Positions 17,954-26,700 of a stretch of DNA of 64,000 nucleotides are shown here, in pieces (within the stretch, counting starts at the first letter, position 1; each line of letters starts with the position of its first letter). Position numbers and translations under genes: made by a program. The stretch spans positions 1 through 64,000 of the forward strand of contig JABDIN010000046.1 in the NCBI GenBank assembly GCA_013003715.1, written 5' to 3'. Origin of the DNA: Desulfobacteraceae bacterium. Its GTDB lineage: Bacteria > Desulfobacterota > Desulfobacteria > Desulfobacterales > Desulfosarcinaceae. The notes under the pieces are model-generated. The model did not search any database and was not told the DNA's origin. It saw only the letters and a program-made list of their open reading frames with translations.

Positions 17954-19486
17954 CTAATTGGCGTAATAATCAAGAATGGCACAGCACAATCCGTCAATCG
18001 TGTAATCCGTGGCTTCGGTACTGACATTCAAACCCAGTGTTTGAGCGGTTTCGGTGGTAATTGGACCGATACTGGCAATGGCAATGTCTTTCAATAAGGT
18101 ATGGCGATCGGTTTCCGGTATCATACGGCAGAAGTTTCTTACAGTGGAAGAACTGGTGAAAGTAATCATGTCGATCTGCCGGTTCTTCAATTTTTCGAGC
18201 AGTTCGTCGGATCCCTCGGTGGTCATGGTGGTCTGGTAGGTTGCGACTTCGTTGACTTGCGCCCCCATTGCGGATAGCTCCACCGGCAGTATCGGTCTGG
18301 CCTCCAGGGCGCGGGGCAACAATACCTTTTGCCCGGTCACCCGCTCATTTTTAAATGCGTCGATGATGGATTCGGCCCGAAATGTTTCCGGTACAATGTC
18401 GGCCCGGAGCCCGAAATCCTGAAGCCGGTCCTGGGTTGCGGGACCGATCACCGCCGTTCGGAGGTTGCCCAGATGACGGGCGTCTTTCCCCTTTTCGAAC
18501 AGCCGTTTGAAGAAAAAATCAACACCGTTGACACTGGTGAATACCAGCCAGTGGTAGTCCCGCAAATGCGCGATGGCTTCGTCCAGTGGCGACCAGTCTT
18601 CCGGTGGAACCACCCGGATCGTGGGGCATTCATAGCATTCAGCACCCAGACCGGCCAGTCGTGCTGTAAATGATCCGGCTTGCGCTCTTGCCCGCGTAAC
18701 GACAATGCATTTGCCCATCAACGGCCGGGTTTCGAACCATTTTAACCGGTCCCGTAGCGTGACCACATCACCGACGATAATCAAGGCGGGTGCTTTGATA
18801 CCGGCTGTTTTGACAATTTCCACAATGGTGTCCAGCGTGCCGGTAACGGTTTCCTGACGCGGTGTTGTACCCCATCTCACAACGGCAACGGGCGTTTCCG
18901 CCGGTTTACCGCCGGATATCAGATTCCGGATGATGTTGGGCAGATTTTTTATCCCCATAAAAAAGACAAGTGTTCCGATCCCGTCGGCCAACGCATGGTA
19001 GTTGATACTGGACTCCGGCTTGGTGGGATCTTCGTGTCCGGTGATGAAGGCCACACTGGAGGCGAATTTACGGTGGGTCAGAGGAATACCGGCATAGGCG
19101 GGGGCGGCAACGGCCGAGGTCACGCCCGGTACGATTTCAAACGGAATGTTATCGTTCATCAGTTCTTCCGCCTCTTCTCCCCCCCGGCCGAAAATAAACG
19201 GGTCCCCGCCCTTTAGCCGCGTGACGGTCAATCCCTGCCGGGCCTTTTCCACTATCAGGGCATTTATCTCTTCCTGGGACATGGTATGGTCGCCCCCTTT
19301 TTTGCCGACATAAATGAGTTCGGCACCGGGGCGTGCATACCTGATCAGCTCCGGCGCAGCCAGATAGTCGTAGATCAGTGCATCGGCATGTTGGATGCAA
19401 TAGGTCCCTTTGACGGTGATAAGACCGGGATCACCGGGTCCTGCGCCAACCAGATATACTTTTCCCACCTCAGGATTTTGTTTCAT
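17954..19486 (-). CDS. cobA/hemD: Uroporphyrinogen-III C-methyltransferase / uroporphyrinogen-III synthase fusion
   Basis: A 510-residue bifunctional enzyme. The N-terminal half (about 8-250) is SAM-dependent CobA/SUMT, with 'VYLVGAGPGDPGLITVKG', 'VTRLKGGDPFIFGRGGEEAE' and 'PGVTSAVAAPAYAGIPLTHR'. The C-terminal half (about 260-505) is HemD, with 'FTSVNGVDFFFKRL' and 'TFTSSSTVRNF'. Together they close hydroxymethylbilane to uroporphyrinogen III and methylate it to precorrin-2, the branch to sirohaem, cobalamin and, in sulfate reducers, alternative haem. It overlaps hemC by 17 bp, so hemC makes the substrate of HemD and the pair is translationally coupled. Confidence 0.95.
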   Translation of the reverse strand: MKQNPEVGKVYLVGAGPGDPGLITVKGTYCIQHADALIYDYLAAPELIRYARPGAELIYVGKKGGDHTMSQEEINALIVEKARQGLTVTRLKGGDPFIFGRGGEEAEELMNDNIPFEIVPGVTSAVAAPAYAGIPLTHRKFASSVAFITGHEDPTKPESSINYHALADGIGTLVFFMGIKNLPNIIRNLISGGKPAETPVAVVRWGTTPRQETVTGTLDTIVEIVKTAGIKAPALIIVGDVVTLRDRLKWFETRPLMGKCIVVTRARAQAGSFTARLAGLGAECYECPTIRVVPPEDWSPLDEAIAHLRDYHWLVFTSVNGVDFFFKRLFEKGKDARHLGNLRTAVIGPATQDRLQDFGLRADIVPETFRAESIIDAFKNERVTGQKVLLPRALEARPILPVELSAMGAQVNEVATYQTTMTTEGSDELLEKLKNRQIDMITFTSSSTVRNFCRMIPETDRHTLLKDIAIASIGPITTETAQTLGLNVSTEATDYTIDGLCCAILDYYAN

Positions 19487-20411
19487 ATGCTGTCAACTCT
19501 TCCAGTATCTCCCGTGCCCCCTGTGAAAGGAGGATATCGGCTAATTGTTCACCAAGGCTTTCCGCTTCCCGCTTCGGACCGGTGATGGTTTCTTTCAGTA
19601 TGCGGGTGCCGTCCACATGGGCGACCAGACCGGTCAAATGGATATTTTCGTTCTCCAGTCTGCCGTGTCCGGCAATGGGCACCTGGCAACCGCCTTCCAG
19701 ACGATGGAGGAAGGCGCGCTCGCCTGAAACCACCCACCAGGTGTCCGGATCGTTCAGACCGGAAACAAGGGGCGTGATTTCAGGGTCATTCGTTCTGATC
19801 TCGATGCACAAGGCGCCCTGGCCCACGGCGGGCAGCATGATGGATTCATCCAGGTATTCGGAGATCTCGCGGGTAAGGCCCAGGCGTTTAACCCCGGCTG
19901 CCGCCAGGACGATGGCGTCCAGTGCCTCTGTTTTCAATTTCTTCAGCCGTGTATCCAGATTTCCGCGCAAGGGCGCGATGGTGATATCCGGCCTGGTTTT
20001 TTTGATCTGGGCGGCGCGGCGCAGGCTGCTCGTGCCCACAACAGCACCTTCGGGCAAGTCGGCCAGTTTTTGTCCCTGTTTTGAAATCAATACATCCGAT
20101 GCCGCCTCACGTATGGGAATGGCGCCAATGCAGAGTCCTTCCGGGATGTCGGAGGGCATGTCCTTCATACTGTGCACGGCCACATCAACCCGGCCGTCCA
20201 GCAGGGCTTCCTCGATCTCTTTCACAAACAATCCCTTGCCGCCGACTTTGGCCAACGGCACATCCAGGATTTTGTCACCTTTTGTTTTCAGAATCGAAAT
20301 ATCACAGTGCAACTGTGAATGGCGTGCTTCCAAAGCTGATTTTACCCATTCCGCCTGCCATAGGGCCAGTTTGCTGCCCCGTGAACCAATGGTGATATGA
20401 AGGGATGCCAT
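19470..20411 (-). CDS. hemC: Hydroxymethylbilane synthase (porphobilinogen deaminase)
   Basis: A 313-residue enzyme that polymerises four porphobilinogens to hydroxymethylbilane. The dipyrromethane cofactor cysteine is C242 in 'LEGGCQVPIAGHG', and the catalytic aspartate is D84 in 'VHSMKDMPSD'; both positions equal those of E. coli HemC. The start overlaps the stop of the fmdB-like gene by one base (TGATG), so the two are coupled. The longer open frame upstream runs antisense-free through fmdB in another frame and is not coding. Confidence 0.96.
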   Translation of the reverse strand: MASLHITIGSRGSKLALWQAEWVKSALEARHSQLHCDISILKTKGDKILDVPLAKVGGKGLFVKEIEEALLDGRVDVAVHSMKDMPSDIPEGLCIGAIPIREAASDVLISKQGQKLADLPEGAVVGTSSLRRAAQIKKTRPDITIAPLRGNLDTRLKKLKTEALDAIVLAAAGVKRLGLTREISEYLDESIMLPAVGQGALCIEIRTNDPEITPLVSGLNDPDTWWVVSGERAFLHRLEGGCQVPIAGHGRLENENIHLTGLVAHVDGTRILKETITGPKREAESLGEQLADILLSQGAREILEELTAYETKS

Positions 20412-20641
20412 CAGTGACCACAACCCGAACAGCTTGTTGCCGCGCAACCGCCACACGATGATGCGCCGGCCGAAGAGCTTACCGTTTCTCCGCTGCCTGA
20501 CTTTGAAATGAATCCGCAGGCACTCATCAACCGGCAGACTTTCTTCCCTTCGCATTCCGGGCATTCCGGGCAGTCGCTGCCAAATACCAGGTATTCGAAA
20601 TCCTTTCCGCATTCTTCGCAATGATATTCATATATCGGCAT
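20411..20641 (-). CDS. FmdB-type zinc-ribbon protein
   Basis: A 76-residue protein with the FmdB/Zn-ribbon N-terminus 'MPIYEYHCEECGKDFEYLV', then a second Cys pair 'CPECPEC', and a Gly/Ser/Cys-rich tail ending 'SSCGGCAATSCSGCGH'. The four N-terminal cysteines probably bind zinc. The tail cysteines may bind another metal. The ribosome site AAGGAGTG is strong. It is first gene of the haem-moaA run. The family's role is putative transcriptional regulation or metal handling, not proven. Confidence 0.85.
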   Translation of the reverse strand: MPIYEYHCEECGKDFEYLVFGSDCPECPECEGKKVCRLMSACGFISKSGSGETVSSSAGASSCGGCAATSCSGCGH

Positions 20642-20854
20642 GATTCACTCCTTGTTTCCCATGGCCGGTATTCGTTGTCACTTCGATCGTTTGCCTCTTC
20701 ACCGGCGATAGTTGAAGATTTTATTTCCCACCAAATAGGCAATCAATTATAACTAATCATTTTATACGTTTATTCAAGCTGGCCCATGAACCGTTTCCCC
20801 GGTGATCATATGTGAAAAATCAAGGACTGGAAGGCATTTCCGTAGCCGGATGTT

Positions 20855-22267
20855 TTATGTGCCAAGCACGGCTTCGATTGCATCGACGATGGTCTCAATT
20901 TCATCGGCCTGGATGGTTCGGGGATCCATCACCAGGTAATCGTTTTCAATACGGCAAATTACCGGGGGGGAATGTTTGCGCAGACCTTTTTCAAGTGTAT
21001 TGGGGGACATGCCGGTTACCCGGATTCCAAGACATTTGCTCGGTATTTCCAGCATCGGCAGCGATCCGCCGCCTGCGCGTGAATCCAGATCCAGGAGATC
21101 GACTTTCATGTCCGGTGCATGCAGGTCCAACAGCCTGTCCCGCAGGTCCCGGGCGCGATGCTCGATCTCGTTCATCGGCGCCATAATCATTCGCAAGGTC
21201 GGGATCTCGTTGACGGCCAGGGTTTCATCACGATAGAGCTGGAGTGTGCTTTCCAGCGCCGCAAGGGTCAGTTTGTCAATTCTCAAGGCCCGGGTCAACG
21301 GGTTCATCTTTATCCGGTTCAGCATCTCCCTGGTCCCCAGAATAATACCGGCCTGGGGACCGCCCAGAAGCTTGTCACCGCTGAACGTTATGATATCCGC
21401 GCCGGAGCGGACACTGTCTTGTACCATGGGTTCGGCGGCGAGGCCATGGCGTGAGAAATCCACAAAGGTGCCGCTGCCGAGATCTTCCATCACCGGCACT
21501 TGTAGCCGATTTCCCAGAGAGACCAGTGAATTCAAAGAAACTGAGGCCGTAAATCCGATGATGCTGTAGTTGCTGGTATGGACTTTAAGCAACAATCCGG
21601 TATCGGGGTCCACCGCATTTTCGTAATCTTTCAAATGGGTCCGGTTGGTGGTGCCCACCTCTTTCAGGCAAGCGCCGCTTTTGATCATAACATCCGGTAT
21701 GCGGAAAGCACCGCCGATTTCCACGAGTTCACCGCGAGAAACGATAACGGTTTTCCCCCTCGCGATGGTATCCAGACACAGCAATACCGCACCGGCATTG
21801 TTATTGACCACCATCGCGTCCTGCGCGCCGGTGATGTCGCAGAGGATCTCCCGGATCAGACTGTACCGAGACCCTCTTTTCCCTTTTGTCAGATCATATT
21901 CCAGGTTCGAGTAACCGGCGGCCACCTTATACACATTGTCCAGCACACGATGACTCAGAACCGAACGGCCGAGATTTGTATGAATGACGATACCGGTGGC
22001 ATTGACGAGTGGACGTAAATTCGGGGAGCCGGCAATTCTCACCTGGGTTTTGATGGTTTCAATGATGGCGTCTTCCGTCAGCAGCGCTTCCGGTATTTCG
22101 CTTGGATCGGCAATAATCCTGGCGCGCAACCGGTCAATTACCTTCCGGATATATTCAGTCACCAACCCCTGGGAAAAGGGTACGAAGTCGGCGTCTGATT
22201 TCGCGGCCTCGATGATTTTATCGACCCCTGGAAGCTTGCGTAATCGTTTTTGGCTTAATTCATTCAT
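20855..22267 (-). CDS. selA: L-seryl-tRNA(Sec) selenium transferase
   Basis: A PLP enzyme converting seryl-tRNA(Sec) to selenocysteyl-tRNA(Sec) with selenophosphate. The PLP lysine is K299 in 'DIITFSGDKLLGGPQAG' (E. coli K295). Other family motifs are 'PLVNATGIVIHTNLGRSVLS' and 'EVGTTNRTHLKDYENA'. I start at ATG 22267 (470 aa), where the family N-terminus 'NELSQKRLRKLPGVD' begins. No strong ribosome site is seen. It lies 37 bp after the CheD-HDOD gene and may be read from it. It implies that the organism makes selenoproteins; selB, selC and selD are not in the window. Confidence 0.95.
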   Translation of the reverse strand: MNELSQKRLRKLPGVDKIIEAAKSDADFVPFSQGLVTEYIRKVIDRLRARIIADPSEIPEALLTEDAIIETIKTQVRIAGSPNLRPLVNATGIVIHTNLGRSVLSHRVLDNVYKVAAGYSNLEYDLTKGKRGSRYSLIREILCDITGAQDAMVVNNNAGAVLLCLDTIARGKTVIVSRGELVEIGGAFRIPDVMIKSGACLKEVGTTNRTHLKDYENAVDPDTGLLLKVHTSNYSIIGFTASVSLNSLVSLGNRLQVPVMEDLGSGTFVDFSRHGLAAEPMVQDSVRSGADIITFSGDKLLGGPQAGIILGTREMLNRIKMNPLTRALRIDKLTLAALESTLQLYRDETLAVNEIPTLRMIMAPMNEIEHRARDLRDRLLDLHAPDMKVDLLDLDSRAGGGSLPMLEIPSKCLGIRVTGMSPNTLEKGLRKHSPPVICRIENDYLVMDPRTIQADEIETIVDAIEAVLGT

Positions 22268-22304
22268 GCAATTGATCGTCGATGTCGTTTCCGTGTCATT
22301 AATA

Positions 22305-23657
22305 CTATTGAATTTCCGCTGTGGGTGGTGTTTCCAACACATTCAGAGGGATCAAATCCACAATGGACGGGAACCGGTCCGCTGACAGGTTGAGTGCCTT
22401 GAGCCGGGATGCCAGCATTTTTGAATCGATCCGTTCCAGTTCGAACCCGGAACCAAATTGGCACATGAGCAAATCGGCCATGTGCACCATATTGTTCAGC
22501 GGTGTGTCCGAATCGTCTTTCTCAAGATCATGATGATTTTTCACAGCCGAGATGAGGGATTCCGTAAATGACCATTTCTCAGCGAGCATTCCACCTATCT
22601 GTGTATGGTTCGTCCCCAGAATTTTTTTCTCTATATTGAGAATATTGGCTTCTTCCTCCCTCATTTGGCGATAGAAAAGCGGGAAGGTCGAATTAACCCA
22701 CTGATCAAGAACCACTTTGCCGATGTCATGCAGGAGTCCGGCAGTGTATGCCGACGTCGGATTGATCATATTCGTCAGCTTGGCCAGTTCTTCGGCAATG
22801 GTCGCTGTGCCCACGGCATGATGATACATGCCCCCTTTGCATAAGGAATATCCCGTATCCGATTGATTGAAGTAGCCTTGTACCGCCTCTGAAAGCACCA
22901 GTTTCACAAACTGATGCTGGCCGAGAAATACCAATGCGTGATCCAATGAATCAAATTTTTGAGCCTTGGCAAAAAGGGCGGAATTGCATATTTGAAGCGT
23001 TTTTGCGCTGATTACCTGATCTTTTTTGACTTCTTCGGCTATGCGGCCGATATCATACTCACCTTCACCGATCAGCCGCAGGACTTTCAGCGCCACCTGG
23101 GGGATGGGCTGTAAATTTTCAATCGTTCGGTCGATATCCTCCGGGGTCGGTATTTTAGCTTTTAATGTTACTCCCGGTTGGAGTTGCCCGGCGGGTTCGA
23201 TTGCAAATTTGTACTTCCTTGTATCCAGGCTGAGGCAACAGGTGAAAAATCCGCCGGTTTCGGATTGTTCAATGGGAATTTTCCTGGCATCCAGAATGGT
23301 TTTCACTGTTTCCGCCGTTCTGCCGCCGATGTCGAGATCAAGGTCCTGGCGGCTGAGTGGGCCCACCAGGGCACCCCCGGCCACGCATGCTTTTAAATTC
23401 TCTATTTGTGCCCCGGCCTTTTTAATGGTGTCGATAAAGACCGGAAGTCCGGTGGATGCATACTTTTCAGGGTGTAGCGCACTGGTGGCTGAAACCGGTT
23501 CGGGAAGAAGCAAATGGATGATTCCCCCAATACCGGAGATCGAGTCATATAGCGCGACGCCAACACAGGTACCCAGATAAGCCTGCAGCAGGACGCCATT
23601 GGAGCTGTCAACATAATAGCTGCCCGCGGCCACATGATATTTTCGAAGATTTTCCAT
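22305..23657 (-). CDS. CheD (receptor glutamine deamidase)-HDOD domain fusion
   Basis: A 450-residue two-domain protein. The N-terminal part (about 5-160) is CheD, which deamidates chemoreceptors and binds CheC. Its catalytic pair is C31 ('YLGTCVGVALYD') and H48 ('GGIIHLLLPEP'), at the same 17-residue spacing as Thermotoga CheD (C27, H44). The C-terminal part (about 180-440) is an HDOD domain ('QPIPQVALKVLRLI', 'YTAGLLHDIGKVVLDQW'), a signalling fold found next to chemotaxis and c-di-GMP systems. It stands alone, with no che genes in the window. selA follows after 37 bp. Confidence 0.88.
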   Translation of the reverse strand: MENLRKYHVAAGSYYVDSSNGVLLQAYLGTCVGVALYDSISGIGGIIHLLLPEPVSATSALHPEKYASTGLPVFIDTIKKAGAQIENLKACVAGGALVGPLSRQDLDLDIGGRTAETVKTILDARKIPIEQSETGGFFTCCLSLDTRKYKFAIEPAGQLQPGVTLKAKIPTPEDIDRTIENLQPIPQVALKVLRLIGEGEYDIGRIAEEVKKDQVISAKTLQICNSALFAKAQKFDSLDHALVFLGQHQFVKLVLSEAVQGYFNQSDTGYSLCKGGMYHHAVGTATIAEELAKLTNMINPTSAYTAGLLHDIGKVVLDQWVNSTFPLFYRQMREEEANILNIEKKILGTNHTQIGGMLAEKWSFTESLISAVKNHHDLEKDDSDTPLNNMVHMADLLMCQFGSGFELERIDSKMLASRLKALNLSADRFPSIVDLIPLNVLETPPTAEIQ

Positions 23658-23792
23658 ATATGCCTTCCATGCTGCACTTTTCTAATTAGCCTGAAAAGAT
23701 AGCATTTTTATCCGACATTTTTCAATATTTATCTTACGTTGAACTCGGAGAATGAGTTTGATATAAGATTGAGAATATACATTCGCAAGTTA

Positions 23793-23818
23793 GTGTCCAT
23801 CCATCTCTGGATGGACAC
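23793..23818. repeat. Perfect 11-bp inverted repeat (hairpin) in the 345-bp gap before pyrF
   Basis: GTGTCCATCCA (23793-23803) and TGGATGGACAC (23808-23818) form a perfect stem with the tetraloop TCTC. It lies in the AT-rich gap 23658-24002 between the divergent CheD-HDOD and pyrF genes. No U-run follows, so it is not a terminator. About 110 bp downstream a weak GGGTT/AGCCC stem precedes seven Ts (23930-23936). The rest of the gap shows nothing I can name. Confidence 0.6.
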
Positions 23819-24002
23819 AAGTTGTATCTCTGTTGATTGTGTCGGTTGCAGTGTAACGTTTGACGTTGTATTTAACAGGCTGTATAGATGTTTTTTCAGA
23901 AAAGGGTTCTTCAACTGCTGCCCAGCCCGTTTTTTTCACTTTTAACCACTAGTTGCCGCGCATATCAGCACGCGAGGCTTTCGGAAAAGGATACATCAAT
24001 CC

Positions 24003-24722
24003 ATGAAAATGCCTAAAGATTACATTGTTTTTCCCTTGGATGTCGGAAGTCTGGAGGAAGCGAAACACTTTGTCGATCTGCTTTCCGAATATGTGGGGAT
24101 GTTCAAGGTCGGCCTTGAATTGTTTATCCGGTGCGGGCCACAAATTGTAGAGCTGATAAAAAAGGCCGGATCCGCCGGTGTTTTTTTGGATCTGAAGCTT
24201 CATGACATTCCTGAAACCGTGTTTCGCGCCATGGAAAGTATTGCGGATTTAGGCGTCCTTTTCACCACCGTGCATTGCGGTGAAAGTACGAGGATGCTTG
24301 AAGCTGCTGTGGCCGGCAGCAAAGGGCAGGTCTCGGTCCTGGGTATCACCGTTCTGACCAGTGTTTCCAGTGATGATATCAAGTCGGCCGGGTTCCATAC
24401 CGATTCAGATGCCGGCTTGTCCAAGCTGGTGCTTCATCGCGCAGCCATGGCCAAATCCGCTGGTTTGGCGGGTGTGGTTTGTTCCGGTTTGGAAGTCGAA
24501 ATCATAAAACAGCATTTCGGAAAGGATTTTGTAGCGGTAACCCCGGGGATACGGCCGGACCTGGCCAACGGCGATAACGATGACCAAGAGAGAATCACCA
24601 CACCGGCACAAGCTGTTCATCACGGATCCGACTACCTTGTTATCGGTAGGCCGATACGGGATGCGGAAGATCCGGTGCAAGCGGTAAAGCTGATTGCCGA
24701 TGAAATCGAGAAAGCCCCATAA
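24003..24722 (+). CDS. pyrF: Orotidine 5'-phosphate decarboxylase
   Basis: The last enzyme of UMP synthesis. The 239-residue TIM barrel carries the catalytic D-K-x-x-D array in 'FLDLKLHDIPETV' (D63, K65, D68), with the partner lysine at K35 ('MFKVGLELF') and D13 in 'PLDVGS'. The phosphate-binding end is 'VTPGIRP' and 'DYLVIGRPI'. It stands alone between divergent and convergent minus-strand operons, with no other pyrimidine genes near. The start is ATG 24003, with GGAAAAGGA roughly 15 bases before it. Confidence 0.95.
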   Translation: MKMPKDYIVFPLDVGSLEEAKHFVDLLSEYVGMFKVGLELFIRCGPQIVELIKKAGSAGVFLDLKLHDIPETVFRAMESIADLGVLFTTVHCGESTRMLEAAVAGSKGQVSVLGITVLTSVSSDDIKSAGFHTDSDAGLSKLVLHRAAMAKSAGLAGVVCSGLEVEIIKQHFGKDFVAVTPGIRPDLANGDNDDQERITTPAQAVHHGSDYLVIGRPIRDAEDPVQAVKLIADEIEKAP

Positions 24723-24779
24723 TTTCCGCATAAACCGGGTTTTAAAAGACCATTCGAAAATCCGGCCTGACCCGACAGC

Positions 24780-24869
24780 TCAGCGGACATACCTCAGGAG
24801 TGAAATGAACAGCAGCGCCATCCCCAGAATCAGTATGAACAACAACTGGTCCGGATAAAATTTTTTCAT
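24780..24869 (-). CDS. 29-residue membrane micropeptide coupled to lysC
   Basis: The ATG (24867-24869) overlaps the lysC stop codon as ATGA. The frame runs 29 codons to a TGA at 24780-24782. The peptide begins MKKFYPDQ, has one strongly hydrophobic segment of about 17 residues (9-25, rich in Leu, Ile, Phe) and ends RYVR. This is the plan of a small single-pass inner-membrane protein with Lys/Arg at both ends. The four-base overlap with a conserved gene is the classic arrangement for translational coupling. No function is known to me; it could be chance, but composition and position both argue against that. Confidence 0.55.
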   Translation of the reverse strand: MKKFYPDQLLFILILGMALLFISLLRYVR

Positions 24870-26095
24870 TTTTCTTCTTCGTCCCTGTCCAGACCAAATG
24901 CGGTGTGCAACACCCTTACCGCCAGTTCCGCGTATTTTTCATCGATGACGCAGGAAATCCTGATTTCGGACGTTGATATCATATGGATGTTGATGCCCTC
25001 ACGCGACAGGGTATTGAACATGACCGATGCCACGCCGGAATGATTTTTCATTCCGACCCCGATCACCGATACTTTGGCGATATTATCATCCCCGAATACA
25101 TCTTCAGCGCCAATCCGGGCAGCCACTTCCTTTTCAATTTCCAAGGCCTTTTTATAGGCTGTTTTGGGTACGGTGAAGGTCAGGTCCGTCTGACCCTCCG
25201 CCCGTGTATTCTGAATGATCATGTCCACAATAATACCGGCTTCCGCTATGGGTGTGAAAATTTTTGCGGCGATACCCGGCTGATCCGGCACTTTTTTAAG
25301 GGTGATACGCGCTTCGTCCTTGTTATGTGTCACACCGGATACCACGAGCTGTTCCATACCGGAATCTTCGTTTACCACCATTGTGCCTTCCTCCTGGGAA
25401 AAAGATGACCTCACATGAAGGGGGATGTTATATTTTTTGGCGAAACCCACCGACCGTATCTGCAGAACCTTTGCACCGAGACTCGACATATTCAGCATTT
25501 CATCATAAGAGATGTACGCCAATTTTTGAGCTTTTTTACACACATTCGGATCGGCGGTGTAGATACCATCCACATCAGTATATATTTCACATGTATCCGC
25601 CGTCAGGGCTGCCGCTATGGCCACCGCCGAGGTGTCGGATCCACCTCTTCCGAGGGTGGTGATATTGCCCTTGATGTCCGTCCCCTGAAACCCCGCCACA
25701 ACGACGATGTTGCCTTTTTGCAGAAGGTCCTTGATGCGACCCGCCCCGATTTCCAGGATCCGTGCATTGCCGTAATCACGGTCAGTCACCACCTCGGCCT
25801 GGTGTCCCATCAGGGATTTGGCCGGATAGTTCATGGATGTCAGCATCATGGCCAGCAGCGCTGCCGTGGTTTGTTCGCCGGTGGCCAGTAGAACATCCAG
25901 TTCCCTGGGATCGGGATTGTTGGTGATGCCATGGGCCATGCTGATGAGTCCGTCCGTAACACCGGCCATAGCCGAGAGAATAACCACCACCTGGTTTTCT
26001 TTCTCATATGTCGATATCACGCGATGGGCGACATTTTTAATCCGTTCAAGATCGGCAACGGATGTTCCGCCATATTTTTGAACGATTAAGCTCAT
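24866..26095 (-). CDS. lysC: Aspartate kinase
   Basis: The first enzyme of the aspartate family (Lys, Thr, Met, diaminopimelate). The N-terminus 'SLIVQKYGGTSVADLERI' carries the kinase KYGGTS motif; 'TTLGRGGSDTSAVAIAAAL' and 'EIYTDVDGIYTADP' complete the kinase domain (about 1-250). Two ACT domains (about 265-400) would give feedback control by lysine and/or threonine, and 'SGVASVMFNTLSREGINIHMISTSEIRIS' is the family's C-terminal ACT. I start at ATG 26095 (409 aa), as the four residues before it lack support and GAGGAT precedes. It lies 34 bp after tsaE, the next-to-last gene of the long minus operon. Confidence 0.96.
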   Translation of the reverse strand: MSLIVQKYGGTSVADLERIKNVAHRVISTYEKENQVVVILSAMAGVTDGLISMAHGITNNPDPRELDVLLATGEQTTAALLAMMLTSMNYPAKSLMGHQAEVVTDRDYGNARILEIGAGRIKDLLQKGNIVVVAGFQGTDIKGNITTLGRGGSDTSAVAIAAALTADTCEIYTDVDGIYTADPNVCKKAQKLAYISYDEMLNMSSLGAKVLQIRSVGFAKKYNIPLHVRSSFSQEEGTMVVNEDSGMEQLVVSGVTHNKDEARITLKKVPDQPGIAAKIFTPIAEAGIIVDMIIQNTRAEGQTDLTFTVPKTAYKKALEIEKEVAARIGAEDVFGDDNIAKVSVIGVGMKNHSGVASVMFNTLSREGINIHMISTSEIRISCVIDEKYAELAVRVLHTAFGLDRDEEEK

Positions 26096-26129
26096 GCACA
26101 TCCTCACTATTCAGATTCAATACGGATGA

Positions 26130-26615
26130 TCAATCGAAGTTCCCGTATGTCTTTAGCAGATTCGTTGCGTTCAGTCCATATGCCTTTATCACAATGTGGC
26201 GGGCTTCCTTATCCTGAATGGTGAACTCAATCACCAGGCGGCCGGCGGGCAGGTCGCTTTCGTGCATCCGATCCGGCCACTCGACCAATACAACGGCATC
26301 GGAGACCAGGATGTCGTACAAGCCGATTTCCTCAATATCGGCGAATCCGGACAATCGATATAGATCCACATGGCAAAAAGTATATTTGCCGGGATATTCA
26401 TTTATCAGGGTATAGGTCGGGCTGGTGACATAATACTCAGGCGGAACGGATATCCCTCTGGCAAATCCCTTGGCAAAAGTGGTTTTACCGCTGCCGAGAT
26501 TCCCGCTTAATGCGATGAAAAGCCCCGGATAAGCCAAGCCGCCCAATTTTTCACCAAAAGCGGTGGTTTCCCCGGGGGAACTCAATTTTATGTGCCGTGT
26601 TTCGATGATGTTCAT
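26130..26615 (-). CDS. tsaE: tRNA threonylcarbamoyladenosine biosynthesis ATPase TsaE
   Basis: An ATPase of the complex making the t6A modification of ANN-decoding tRNAs. Its 161 residues include the Walker A 'LSGNLGSGKTTFAKGFARG' (about 36-54), the family 'SPTYTLINEY' and 'HVDLYRLSG' segments, and 'VVLVEWPDR', the usual TsaE end motif. It lies 85 bp after nnrD and 34 bp before lysC. The nnrD-tsaE order is common in bacteria. Confidence 0.95.
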   Translation of the reverse strand: MNIIETRHIKLSSPGETTAFGEKLGGLAYPGLFIALSGNLGSGKTTFAKGFARGISVPPEYYVTSPTYTLINEYPGKYTFCHVDLYRLSGFADIEEIGLYDILVSDAVVLVEWPDRMHESDLPAGRLVIEFTIQDKEARHIVIKAYGLNATNLLKTYGNFD

Positions 26616-26700
26616 GGATAATTACACTGATTGTTGAGCACAATGCGCAAATTCGTATCAATGGAAATCGAGCCGTCAATTCTTGAGTCGCCAAGACAAC

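Noticed and set aside
20412-20621. 70-codon extension of hemC through the fmdB-like gene
   Set aside because: The fmdB frame is the coding one; hemC starts at the TGATG junction with the family's first residues.
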